In this document: piece after piece, positions 10,005-19,030 of the stretch
Layout: each line of letters opens with the position of its first letter
How positions within the stretch are numbered: position 1 is the first letter of the stretch
Translations under genes and position numbers: made by a program
Notes under the pieces: model-generated
Seen by the model: the letters and a program-made list of their open reading frames with translations, nothing else
Database searches by the model: none
What the model was told of the DNA's origin: nothing
Assembly (NCBI GenBank): GCA_035446765.1
Contig: DAOTFU010000006.1
Coordinates: 1-40,471, forward strand
DNA from: JALOAF01 sp035446765
Lineage (GTDB): Bacteria > Patescibacteriota > Gracilibacteria > Absconditabacterales > Absconditicoccaceae
Reading direction: 5' to 3'
DNA: 40,471 nucleotides

Positions 10005-10991
10005 TTATTTTATATTTTGCATAAAAAATCCATAATGATCAGATCATGGAGTTTTTACTTTCTCTACATTTTCAAAAGAAATATTATTGCTTGTAAATAT
10101 ATGATCTATATGAGATTGTAAAAATGGCAAAAATTTAATACGCCAAGTAAACAATATCGTAAATCTTTTTGTGATGTCTTCTAAACCAGTCAAAGAAAAT
10201 ACCAGTTTATCGTAATAATAAGACCAAGGAGACACATTGAAGTCACCAAGCATCAACACCTTATCATTTTTTGTCCTAGTTTTTATATGTTTTGCAAAAT
10301 CCTGACCCAAAGTATCAAAATGTTTGTTTCTCATCTCAAAATATTTGTAAGTCACAGGAGAGCTAGCATGTACTAAATATATATAATAATTTTTACTGTT
10401 GTATCTTGTATGAAAATACGAATATCTCCAAGATCACTGATCTACTTGATTGGTCAAATTGGTAATTGGATATTTACTAAATACAACACTACCAAAATAT
10501 ATCTGCGACCAAGTAGTACGAGCAGAGTAGGGATACTTTTCTTGCAATATATTTTTTAGATTTTCGTTGTGATCATCTGTAAATTCTACAATCATCAACA
10601 TATCTGGATCATATTTTTCTATCCAAATCTGCAAACCAGTGTAGTCTGAGTTTTTGTACAAAATATTTGAATATAGTATATCCAATCCACTGTCATCTCC
10701 AGTATTTACTGTATCACAACCAAATCACTCTCCAGTATAAAAACTATTGTACTTCTTGGAAAACAAAAAGAAAATTAAACCAAATATCAAAATAAAAAGT
10801 GGCACAAATTTTACATAAATACCAATCTTTTTATTTTTCAATAAAGCTATCCCAAGTACAAAGCATCATAGGGCAAAAAATATTATATATGGCAAAAAAC
10901 TTATCACCAATTCACTAATATAAAAAGCAGGAAATAAATAAAAAAATAACAACAACATAGTCAATGTCAATAAAACAACTACAAATATCAT
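10005..10991 (-). CDS. Membrane-anchored endonuclease/exonuclease/phosphatase (EEP) protein
   Basis: A 328-residue protein. Two or three membrane helices occupy the first 90 residues (MIFVVVLLTLTMLLLFFYLF and following). The EEP domain comes next: SNILYKN, a catalytic Glu in MLMIVEFTDDH, a His in LVHASSP, GDFNVSPWS, IDHIFTSN and the terminal SDHYGFF. These are the metal and catalytic positions of the Mg-dependent DNase I-like fold. The domain probably faces outside, where it may cleave nucleic acid or phosphoesters; the substrate is unknown. The start ATG at 10989-10991 is the first in frame, but the hydrophobic frame continues upstream. The stop abuts the N gap. Confidence 0.8.
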
Positions 10992-11099
10992 GTTTCTTCA
11001 AATCAAAATAAAAGCGTTAAATCTTGTTATAAAAAAGCATAAATTTTTTGCAATAAAAAAACCAAAATATATCTAAATAAATACAATATTAAAAAAACA

Positions 11100-11129
11100 T
11101 TGACATTTTTAATTAAAAAGCCATAATAC
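11100..11129 (+). promoter_or_regulatory. Promoter of the metalloprotease-like cluster
   Basis: A consensus TTGACA (11100-11105) is followed by CATAAT (11122-11127, 16-base spacer) or TAATAC (11124-11129, 18-base spacer). The ATG is 28 bases further on. Confidence 0.6.
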
Positions 11130-11157
11130 AATTATATTTTATACAATATTTAAAAAC

Positions 11158-11733
11158 ATGAAAAACGACTACAAAATAACAGAATGACTTAAAGAATCTG
11201 GATTTAAATCAACCAATTCGAGTATCTTTTTCACTTGAATGCTAAATAGAAAAAAAATTCCAATAAACAAATTAGATATAAGTGAAAACAAAATTATAAA
11301 ACAAAGCTCAGAAATTTTATATGATAATCTTTCTATTAAAATTCCCAAAAAAAATATAATTTTTATAGAATCTCCACATCTTGATTGATGATTATATGAC
11401 TGAAATTATATCATACTTAGCCCTGTAACTAAAAATATCCCAAAAGCAATTATACATGAATTATTACATGCTCTATCCGATAATTGAAACTGAAATATAT
11501 GATTTTATCATGCACACAATACAAACAATCTTCCATGATCGTTAATTAACGAATGATTCACAGAATCACAAACTAGGAAAATAGATAAATTTGTTCCATA
11601 TTCATTAAAAAACGAATGAAAAAATAACATTCTTGAGAAATATGAAAAAATTCAAAATAGATATAAATGAATAGATACATTAATAGCAAAAATCAGAAAA
11701 AAGAAATTATGTAAAAACGATTATATATTTTAA
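11158..11733 (+). CDS. Small HExxH zinc metalloprotease-like protein
   Basis: A 191-residue protein. The core is AIIHELLHALSDN, an HExxH zinc site at about residues 104-108, followed about 35 residues later by LINEGFTESQTRK. There the Glu could be the third zinc ligand, as in gluzincins and minigluzincins. The stretch between (YHAHNTNNLPG) has extra His residues. No signal peptide is seen, so it is probably cytosolic. It leads a cluster of unknown genes, 6 bases before the next start, behind a strong promoter. The closest named family is not recognised; zinc binding and protease activity are inferred from the motif. Confidence 0.7.
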
Positions 11734-11739
11734 TTTAAT

Positions 11740-12039
11740 ATGTTAAAACAAGCTGAAAACTGTGAAAAAGATTATGAGAAAGAAGTAGAATTAATAAATG
11801 AAATTATTAAATATGGAGAAGAAAAATGAATCAAAGAAAATGAGATATTGAAAGCATACTTAAATTCTGATAGACAAATATTTGAGAAAATATTCTGAAT
11901 AGAATTATCAGAAAATATTTTGTCGTTAAAAAGCACAGCACATGCTTCACGATGAGCTGAATTAGAACAAGTAAAACAAGCTAGAGATACTTTAATCAAA
12001 ATAGTTTCAGCAAAAATAAATAAGGGTAAAGATATATAA
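11740..12039 (+). CDS. Hypothetical 99-residue helical protein
   Basis: MLKQAENCEKDYEKEVEL... is mostly charged helix, with TGA-encoded glycines at 'GEEKGIKEN' and 'FGIEL'. A mid region, LKSTAHASRGAELEQVKQAR, stands out. It starts 6 bases after the metalloprotease-like stop, so the two are probably made together. No known domain is recognised. Confidence 0.65.
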
Positions 12040-12044
12040 TCTTT

Positions 12045-12081
12045 TATCAAAAATCATAAAAGACCTTGAATATTTTTGATA
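12045..12081. terminator. Hairpin after the 11158-12039 gene pair
   Basis: A perfect 10 bp stem TATCAAAAAT / ATTTTTGATA around a 17-base loop, 5 bases after the stop codon. The T-run is inside the right arm rather than after it, so function as a terminator is uncertain. Confidence 0.4.
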
Positions 12082-12168
12082 ACAAAATTATTTTCTAAAA
12101 AGGGGGCATATTTTCACTGATTAAAACAATATTTCTCTGAAAAAAGCAAAAGTTGCAAAAAAAATAAT

Positions 12169-12184
12169 TTTGATTATAATCAAA
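12169..12184. promoter_or_regulatory. 16 bp perfect palindrome, operator candidate
   Basis: TTTGATTATAATCAAA is its own reverse complement. It lies 35 bases before the ATG at 12220 and is followed at once by a second small hairpin (AAATAAT/ATTATTT). The position suits a dimeric regulator, but AT richness makes chance palindromes likelier. Confidence 0.35.
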
Positions 12185-12219
12185 TAATCAAATTATTTTT
12201 ATTGTCATAATTTATTAAA

Positions 12220-12705
12220 ATGAGTATAAAAATCATAGAAAAAACTAACCTAGAAAAAGATATAGATGAATTTAAGAAAATAATAGAAAATATTGATACA
12301 AAAGCATTAACTTCCAAAAATAAAGAAGAAGCAAAAAATAAATTAAATGATATTTTAAGTTCAGATGAGATGAAAGGTATTTTTATGCCATGGATTAATT
12401 CTCTTCTTAATGAAGATCTTACCTCTACATATAGAGTAAAAATTATGAGAAATTCTGCTAAGAATAGTAATCTTTTTTGAGAAGATGATTGAAAAATGAT
12501 AGGTGCGATTAATAATGTAGCAGGAAGATTTAAAAAAAAACGACTAAAAGAATGAGGTAAATCCTGAAAAACCTATGATAATTTGAAAGATTCTATTACG
12601 GAGTACTTTATTAGAATTTTAGATCATTCTACTTCAATCATAAAACAAAAAAATGAAATAACTGAAAATATAAATAAAAATTTATGAAACACATTAAATG
12701 AATAA
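12220..12705 (+). CDS. Hypothetical 161-residue protein
   Basis: A mainly helical, charged protein: MSIKIIEKTNLEKDIDEFKK, then 'MKGIFMPWINSLLNEDLTS', and a basic, glycine-rich middle (RFKKKRLKEGGKSGKTYDN) in which several glycines are TGA. That middle is reminiscent of a nucleic-acid or nucleotide contact, but no named motif is present. The stop overlaps the ATG of the next small frame (ATGAATAA), which suggests coupled translation. Family not recognised. Confidence 0.65.
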
Positions 12706-12828
12706 TTTGCATAATAATGCTATTGAACAAAAAAAGAAGCTGAAACAAAAGAATACAAAATAAACTCTTACTTGGAATTTTTAAATGAAATTGATAAAAA
12801 CCACAAAACATTTGAAAATCCATTCTAA
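12698..12828 (+). CDS. Small ORF needing a -1 frameshift
   Basis: Starts on the ATG that overlaps the stop of the 12220 gene. It reads MNNLHNNAIEQKK, then meets A_AAA_AAG at about 12724. In the zero frame it ends 7 codons later. After a -1 slip it continues EAETKEYKINSYLEFLNEID to a TAA at 12826-12828, giving about 43 residues that look like real protein. Either a programmed slip, a one-base error in the A7 run, or a decayed gene. The heptamer is the classic bacterial slippery type. Confidence 0.4.
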
Positions 12829-12836
12829 AACATTTA

Positions 12837-12866
12837 AAACAGTTCTATATTGGAGCTGTTTTTTAA
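12837..12866 (+). terminator. Rho-independent terminator
   Basis: AAACAGTTC pairs with GAGCTGTTT (one G-T pair) around a 7-base loop, followed by a T-run. It ends the small-protein cluster before the miaB-like gene. Confidence 0.75.
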
Positions 12867-12941
12867 AAAAATATTTTTTTAAATTGAATAATTTCCTAAA
12901 ATCCTTATTAGTTCTAAACTATATATTTAAAACAATAATTA

Positions 12942-14489
12942 ATGAAAACATTCCACATACTCACATTTGGTTGCCAAATGAACTACGCCGATACTGCTAG
13001 GATCAAGACAATTCTACTGAATTGTTGATTTTCTTATAAATCAAAACAAGAAGATGCTGATATAATCATTTTGGTTACATGTTCAGTCAGACAAAAAGCA
13101 GAAGATAAAATCACATGACTACTCAAAGATATCAAAAAAAATCAAAAAATATGGATCACTGGATGTATGATACAACACAATATCAGAAACAACAAATTGA
13201 CGAACAAAAAACTTCCACAAAACCTAAAAATAGGAAATTTTTGATGAATAATAAATCGTGATAATTATGAAATTTTGTGATCTACAACATCAGAAATAAA
13301 CAAAAAAAAGATTACAGAAGATTTCAATAAAATTACAGAAGATTGATCTGCTTCCATAAAAAACAAAAACAGAGCAAATCTTCTGAAATTGAACAAATCT
13401 TCTGTAATTCCAATCAATAATGCATTTAATCCACAATTTTATAATTTACAAAAAACTTTCGACAATTTAGAGCTGTTTCGAAGGGTAGATGATACATGAT
13501 TTTTGCCAAAAATACTTGAAAAAATATGATACGATATTTCATATGAAGATGAAGTGTTGAATGAATATGAAAAAATCATACCAAAAAATGAAAATACTTC
13601 TATGAATATAAACCACAAAAAGACAGCTTATGTGCCTATCTCCACATGATGTAACCAATTTTGTTCATACTGTATAGTGCCATATGCTAGAGGATTAGAA
13701 AGAAATTTTAAAGTAGAAGAAATCATCAAAGAATGTAAAGAACATTTGCAAAATGGAGCAGAGGAGTTGATATTACTATGACAGATAGTAAATAAGCATC
13801 CAAAATTTGTAGAAATTGTAAAAGAAGTTTTAAAACTAAATTGATTGAGACGATTGAGATATACCTCTCCATATCCTACTTATTATTCAGATGAATTGCT
13901 AAAATTACACGAGACAGAAGACAAACTTTGTCCTCATATACATATACCATTTCAATCATGATCGGACAAAATATTGAAATCTATGAATAGATGATACAAC
14001 TCAAAACAAGCATTTGAATTTGTAAATAAAATCAAAAATCTAAAAAGAGATATAAGTATCACCACAGATATCATAGTTTGATTTCCAGATGAGACGGAGG
14101 AGGATTTTGAGGAAACTTTGAAACTGATAGAGCATGGAAAATTTGATATGATCTATATTTGAATTTACTCTACAAGACCATGAACTTACGCCGACAAAAA
14201 TCTCAAAGATAATATTTCTCCAAAAATAAAACAACAAAGACGAGAAAAATTAAATGAATTGCTAAATAAAATCTCAAAAGAAAATAATGAAAATGAAGTC
14301 TGAAATAATAGATTAGTCCTCATAAACTCTGAACTCTGAATTCTGAACTCTGAATTCACTTACCAATGATACACAGACAATATGAAACAAATAATTATAA
14401 ATTCAGACAAAAAAATGAAAGAATGAGATTTCGTAAATACAAAAATAATAAAATGAGCAGTATTCAAATTATATTGAAAAATATTATAA
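12942..14489 (+). CDS. miaB: MiaB-like radical SAM methylthiotransferase
   Basis: Adds a methylthio group, most likely to i6A37 of tRNA. The UPF0004 N-terminal domain holds three cluster Cys: FGCQMNYADT (about 11), LVTCSVRQKAEDK and ITGCMIQ. The radical SAM CxxxCxxC is in STGCNQFCSYCIVPYARG at about residue 236. SPYPTYYSDELL, HIPFQSGSDKILKSMNRGY and DIIVGFPDETEEDF follow, then a TRAM-like end. At 515 residues it is about 60-70 longer than usual. The extra length is a repeat-rich insert between the first two domains (DNA 13311-13408) and a repeat ahead of the TRAM part (14324-14357). MiaB rather than MtaB/RimO is inferred from the motifs. Confidence 0.9.
13311..13408. repeat. Four copies of a 13-mer, two direct and two inverted, inside miaB
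   Basis: ATTACAGAAGATT occurs at 13311-13323 and 13332-13344. Its complement occurs as AATCTTCTGAAAT (13377-13389, two changes) and AATCTTCTGTAAT (13396-13408, exact). The arms can fold into one long stem. The block is in frame and encodes 'ITEDFNKITEDG' and a Lys/Asn-rich stretch. Confidence 0.75.
14324..14357. repeat. AACTCTGAA repeat cluster in miaB
   Basis: Tandem near-copies of AACTCTGAA and GAATTC, read as INSELGILNSEF in the protein. The same words recur in the methylase gene at 22500-22560 and in the same reading phase (NSEF, NSEP, NSEL). Confidence 0.7.
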
Positions 14490-14501
14490 TATATCGCTTT
14501 G

Positions 14502-14562
14502 TTGTAGGGGAGATTATTAATCTCCCGCATATAAAATAGGAAGATACTATCTTCCCCTACAA
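14502..14562. repeat. Cloverleaf-like composite palindrome
   Basis: An outer perfect 9 bp stem (TTGTAGGGG 14502-14510 / CCCCTACAA 14554-14562) encloses two inner hairpins, GGGAGATT/AATCTCCC (14508-14526) and GGAAGAT/ATCTTCC (14539-14555). They overlap the outer arms by a few bases, so the forms compete. It lies 12 bases after the miaB stop. The rest of the gap to dnaN is AT-rich without visible features. Confidence 0.75.
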
Positions 14563-14674
14563 AAAAATAAAATAAAATCTTAAATACAAATCAATTAAAA
14601 TCTATTGAAATTTTAAACCATTTACTTATTTACATATTATATATATCATATTTAATCAATTAAATAAATTCACA

Positions 14675-15820
14675 ATGAAAATCGAGATAGAAGTTGCAAA
14701 ATTGAATAATATTGTAGATATAAGTAGTAGATTTGTAGCCAAAAATGCAACATTGCCAATTTTACAAAACATATATCTAAAAGCATCTATAGATAGCCTG
14801 ATTACAAGATCTACAGATATGGAAAAATATGTAGAAATAGAATCTCCTTGTGAAATCAAAGTAGAGTGAGCCATCACTATCAATGCAAAAACCTTTTCTG
14901 ATATCATCAAAACTATAGAAGATAAAAAAGTAGAAATAAGTGTAGATCCACAAACAAGTATAATGACTATAAAATCTGGAAAAGATAATTTTGAAATAAA
15001 TTGAATATCTGCTAGTGAATATGTAGCTTTACCAGAAGTACCTCAAGAAAATAGTATAACGCTAGATACACAATCTTTGTCTGAGGGTATAGAAAAAGTA
15101 GAGTACTCAGTGACAGAAAAAAACTTCAGCCCAGTACTTACATGAGTACTTATGAAATCAAAAGAAGAAGATGGAAACAAAAAACTTGTATTTGTAGGTA
15201 CAGACTCATTTAGATTGACAGAATACAAGACAAACTGAACTATCAAATGAGATGACTTTTCTCTAATAGTACCAAAAATATCTATAATAGATATCAAAAG
15301 AATAGCAGACTATGCACAAGAAAAAAACTGTGAAGAGGTAGAAGTAAAGTATTCAGACAATTTGATAGCATTTCAATTTGAGATAGAAGATACCAAAATA
15401 TTGGCTACTTCGTTGCTTATACAAGGTAACTTCCCAGACTACCAAAGAGAGGAGGTAATGCCAACACAATTTGAGACAACACTCACTATGAACAAAGATG
15501 ACTGTGAAAAAGCTATCAAAAAAATTGGAATACTAACTAGAGATATCAACAATTTTATACAGATAGATATAGAAAACTGAGAAGCTACAATCTCTTCTGG
15601 TAAGACAGACAAATGAACATGAAAAACAAATATACCAGTGTTGGTGTCATGATGAGACATTACTTTTGGTATCAATGGTAGATATATTACAGATTTCATC
15701 AAAACTATGGATAGTGAAGAAATAGTTTTCAATATCGTTGACAATCAAAAACCTATGATACTTCAAAATAAAGATAATCAGCAATACAACTGTGTTGTCA
15801 GACCACTAATAAACGGATAG
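14675..15820 (+). CDS. dnaN: DNA polymerase III sliding clamp, beta subunit
   Basis: A 381-residue ring subunit that tethers the polymerase to DNA. The three-domain clamp pattern is visible: MKIEIEVAKLNNIVDISSRF and LPILQNIYLKA in domain 1; 'YSVTEKNFSPVLTGVLM' and 'LVFVGTDSFRLTEYK' in domain 2 (the equivalent of ATDSHRL); 'INGRYITDFIKTMDSEEIVF' and the C-terminal 'NCVVRPLING' (normally MPMR) in domain 3. Stop TAG. dnaA and recF are not adjacent, unlike the usual replication-origin cluster. Confidence 0.95.
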
Positions 15821-15837
15821 AATAAAATAACGAATTA

Positions 15838-15897
15838 AAATTTCCTTGTCATCCTTGAGTGAACATAGTGAACGAAGGATATAGGAAATTTTTTTAT
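15838..15897 (+). terminator. Hairpin terminator after dnaN, built from a repeat unit
   Basis: AAATTTCC (15838-15845) and GGAAATTT (15884-15891) form the outer stem; ATCCTT/AAGGAT pair inside, followed by T7. The loop carries a tandem AGTGAAC. The core looks like a worn copy of the GTCATCCTGAG...AAGGAT type of intergenic repeat. Confidence 0.6.
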
Positions 15898-15909
15898 TAA
15901 TAATTTTAT

Positions 15910-15951
15910 ATCCTTCAGTCATTTTGCAATTCTGCAAAATTCCTTCAAGGA
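15910..15951. repeat. Second ATCCTT repeat unit
   Basis: ATCCTT/AAGGAT outer arms with a perfect inner hairpin ATTTTGCA/TGCAAAAT (15921-15940). It shares the outer arms with the unit just upstream but has a different core. The sequence up to 16039 shows nothing else. Confidence 0.55.
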
Positions 15952-16039
15952 TTACAATCCCATGCTAATGAAATTTTTTTATTTGAATTAAAATCCATTT
16001 TACCTAGTATACAAATATATTTACATCAAAAAAATAAAA

Positions 16040-16627
16040 ATGAAAAAAGCTTATACACTATTGGAGATATTATTGGTAGTAATTATTATTTCTCTGATAT
16101 GATGAACATTTGGATTCTTTTTGCCAAACAGAGAAGATGCTCAAATAAAATATGGAAAAGAATGTTCAGAATATGTATATAATACAATACAAAAAGAATT
16201 CCAAAATGTAAAAAAAAATAAATGAGAAAGATTGAGTGGAAATATATATTATCCAAACGAAAAAGTTTTTAAAAGTATCCAAAGTTCACATTGAGGTTGA
16301 GCTACTGAAAATGCATCTTTTATAGTAACCCATTTCTCAAATACAGGAGAAACCAAAAGAGAGATACTTTTAAGTGGGTGAATATGTACATTACAAAAAT
16401 CAAATAAATATGATATAAACTTAATATGATGAGTAGAAATAAGTATGAAACAAGAATGATTTAAAAATCAATTACTTATAAATGAATTACAAATTTTATC
16501 ATGTGAAAAAAATTGAGAAACTTGCATACCAATATCAAAACTAATATTCAATGAAGCAGCACAGACAATACAACAAAAATTCTGTCTAGATTTTAGTTGA
16601 TCAGTATGCAACGAATGGGAACAATAG
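16040..16627 (+). CDS. Type IV pilin-like prepilin
   Basis: A 195-residue protein beginning MKKAYTLLEILLVVIIISLI. This is a class III leader with Ala at -1, Tyr at +1 and Glu at +5, then the hydrophobic N-terminal helix. Prepilin peptidase should cut after Ala4; Gly is more usual there. The rest is a globular head with TGA-encoded glycines and four late Cys (two pairs, CEKNGETC and CLDFSGSVC), which may form disulfides outside the cell. It could be a minor pilin or pseudopilin; no assembly genes are in view. The nucleotidyltransferase gene starts 26 bases later. Confidence 0.85.
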
Positions 16628-16653
16628 ATAAAAATCTATTATTCTACAAGATA

Positions 16654-17442
16654 ATGAATTATCCAGTACCAAGAAATCAAAACATTTTTGTATTGTGAAA
16701 AAAAATAGATACAGATAAAAAACAAAACAATCAATTCTCTCGAGATCAAAAAAACAAATATCTGGAAAACTTTATAAAAATAATAAATCAACACTGAAAA
16801 TTGTACAAATCATTACCATTTATCAAAGAAATATTTTTGTGTAATTCAATATCATTCAATGCAACAAAACGAGATTCAGATATAGATCTATTTATAATCA
16901 CAAAAAAATGAGCTATGCGAAGAGCTAGATTTTTTTCTAGTTTATTTTTTAAAATACACTGACTCAAAAGATCCTTGAAGAACAAAAGACAAAAATTTTG
17001 TCTCAGTTTCTACACAACAGAAGACAATAAAAACTTATACCCAATAATGATAGATAAAACCGACATTTATCTTACCTATCGATTGGCTCACCTCGTTCCT
17101 TTGTATCAAGAATCCAGTAACTACCATAGCATTTATCAAAATAACAAACGATTTTGATCTTTGATGCCCAATCATCCACAAGAGTATTGTATAAACATCT
17201 GAAACAAATTATTTACATGAAAAACAAAAACAAAAAAAAGAATAGAATTTCGATTTTGATGATTGTTTTGAAAATTTGTAGAACTCATAATAAAAACTAT
17301 ACGAATACCAATACTAATCAGAAAAACAAAAAAACTGTGAAGTAAATGAAAACACATAATTATCAGCGATAAGATGTTGAAATTCCATGATGATATAAGA
17401 AAAAAAATAAGTGCACTATACAAAATTGCACTAAAAAGATAA
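16654..17442 (+). CDS. Nucleotidyltransferase-domain protein
   Basis: A 262-residue protein. The segment SISFNATKRDSDIDLFIITKKG is the pol-beta nucleotidyltransferase core (the usual GS...DSDIDL, with Asn-Ala in place of Gly-Ser). Two catalytic Asp are in DSDID and the third may be in 'MIDKTDIYLTYRLAHLVPLY'. The C-terminal half is basic and helical. It may transfer a nucleotide to an RNA, protein or small molecule; the substrate is unknown. It sits 26 bases behind the prepilin gene, which may only be operon packing. Confidence 0.7.
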
Positions 17443-17815
17443 ACACTAAATCATTTCATATTTTCAACCTCTCCCTTCCCTCTCCTTACAGGAGAGGAGA
17501 ACTATAGTATCCAAATACTATAGAGCATCTCCCCTCTGAGGAGAGATACAAGAGGGGTCGAAAGCGGTATTTTCTATATAATAAATTTAAAAAGAAAATA
17601 ACAAAAGATAACCAAAAGTTATCTATACAAAAACTAACAATATTACATATGATAACCTTTTTATATCATAATATAAAGAAAAAGATTTGTTTTTCTTGCA
17701 ATATTTTTTAAATGTAAAAATGTAAATAAATTAATTTGTAGAATGTAATCAAAAAAAAACAAAAAGTAGGTAGGTAATTTTCAAGAAAAAATTTAATTTT
17801 TTTAAACTCTAAAAA
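17443..17815. repeat. 373-base spacer with a triple-hairpin GC-rich repeat (17466-17567)
   Basis: CTCTCC/GGAGAG (17480-17496), CTATAGTAT/ATACTATAG (17502-17523) and an ATCTC/GAGAT-type hairpin (about 17527-17547) stand in a row. They are flanked by an outer ACCTCTCCC (about 17467) facing GAGGGGT (about 17553). The repeat is related to the palindrome in pth. The remaining part up to ftsA is AT-rich with two small dyads (AGATAAC/GTTATCT near 17605-17623, TTATAT/ATATAA near 17661-17676) and no gene. Confidence 0.65.
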
Positions 17816-18991
17816 ATGAAGGATATAAAGGCAATTTTCGATATCTGAAATGACTCAATCAAAGCTGTAGTTTTTGCTGATGATGAATGAAAAAATACTA
17901 TATTAGCAAAACATATAGAACCTGCACAATGAATTCGTAAATGAAAAATATTAGATTCTGAAGCATTTACAAGATCTATAAATAACATTACTGAAAATTT
18001 TATAAAAAAACTTTGATGAGATTTCATAGACGAAGTTTTTGTATGAATATCACATCCTGAAAGTATAGTAAGAAGGATTGCTGAACAAAAAAGAGTTATG
18101 CAAGATGAAATTAACGAAAATGATGTAGAGCATTTATCAAAAGTAATTACAGATATCGCAGTACAAAACAATATGGAAACAATAAAAATAGTACCTGTAT
18201 ATCGAATAATAGATGAAGAAAAAAAAGAAAAAGACCCTATATGATTAAAATGAAAAAGATTGGAATTAGTAGCAGATGCATTTATGGTACCAAAGAATTT
18301 GTATAATTGAGTAATGGAAGCATTTGATAACGTTGGCTTATCAATAGCTGATGTGGTGCCAAACATACTTTCATCTACAGAAATAATATTGGACTATGAT
18401 CGTAGAGATTTGTGAACAGTTCTAATTGATATATGAAAAAATCAAACAACTTACACAATATATGAAGAATGATATCCATTGTGATATGGTACAATACCAA
18501 TTTGATGAGAAGACGTAACCAAAGATATATCAATAGGTATGCAGATAGATATCAAAGAAGCAGAAGATATCAAAAAATCACACGGTACTGCTATAGTTGA
18601 CAAAAATATATCAGAAGACAGTCCACTAGATATACATTTCCTTACAGAAATAATTAGTTCAAGATACGAAGAAATATTTGGAAGAATAAATAAACATTTA
18701 GAGCATTTAGATAGAGATTGAAGATTACCATGAGGTATCATACTTATTTGATGAGGTTCAAAAATGCCAAATCTAGACCTATTGTCAAAAGATACATTTA
18801 AATTAGCAACCTTTTATGGTAAAGATAACCAATTACATCTTGGTGATATATCAAACAATATCCAATTTACAAATGTACTATGAACATTCATACGATCAAA
18901 CAAATATACAGAATGAAGAAAATGATCATGAATAAAAATAAATCTAGACATAATATGATGAGTTAAAAAATTCTTCAAAGAGTTATTTTAA
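17816..18991 (+). CDS. ftsA: Cell division protein FtsA
   Basis: A 391-residue actin-like ATPase that anchors FtsZ to the membrane. Seen: AIFDIGNDSIKAVVFADDEG (phosphate 1), the 1C-domain region 'SEAFTRSINNITENF', 'GTVLIDIGKNQTTYTIYEEG' (phosphate 2), 'GGIILIGGGSKMPNL' (adenosine motif) and the C-terminal amphipathic helix INLDIIGGVKKFFKELF for membrane binding. ftsZ follows after 39 bases. Several glycines in the nucleotide motifs are TGA, which supports the recoding. Confidence 0.96.
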
Positions 18992-19030
18992 TCAAAATAT
19001 AATTCAATTTACTTTATAATTTATGGAAAA

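Noticed and set aside
17809..18366. A 185-codon open frame on the minus strand
   Set aside because: It is the mirror of ftsA; TGA-rich glycine codons on one strand read as TCA serine on the other, which makes long serine-rich shadow frames throughout the window.
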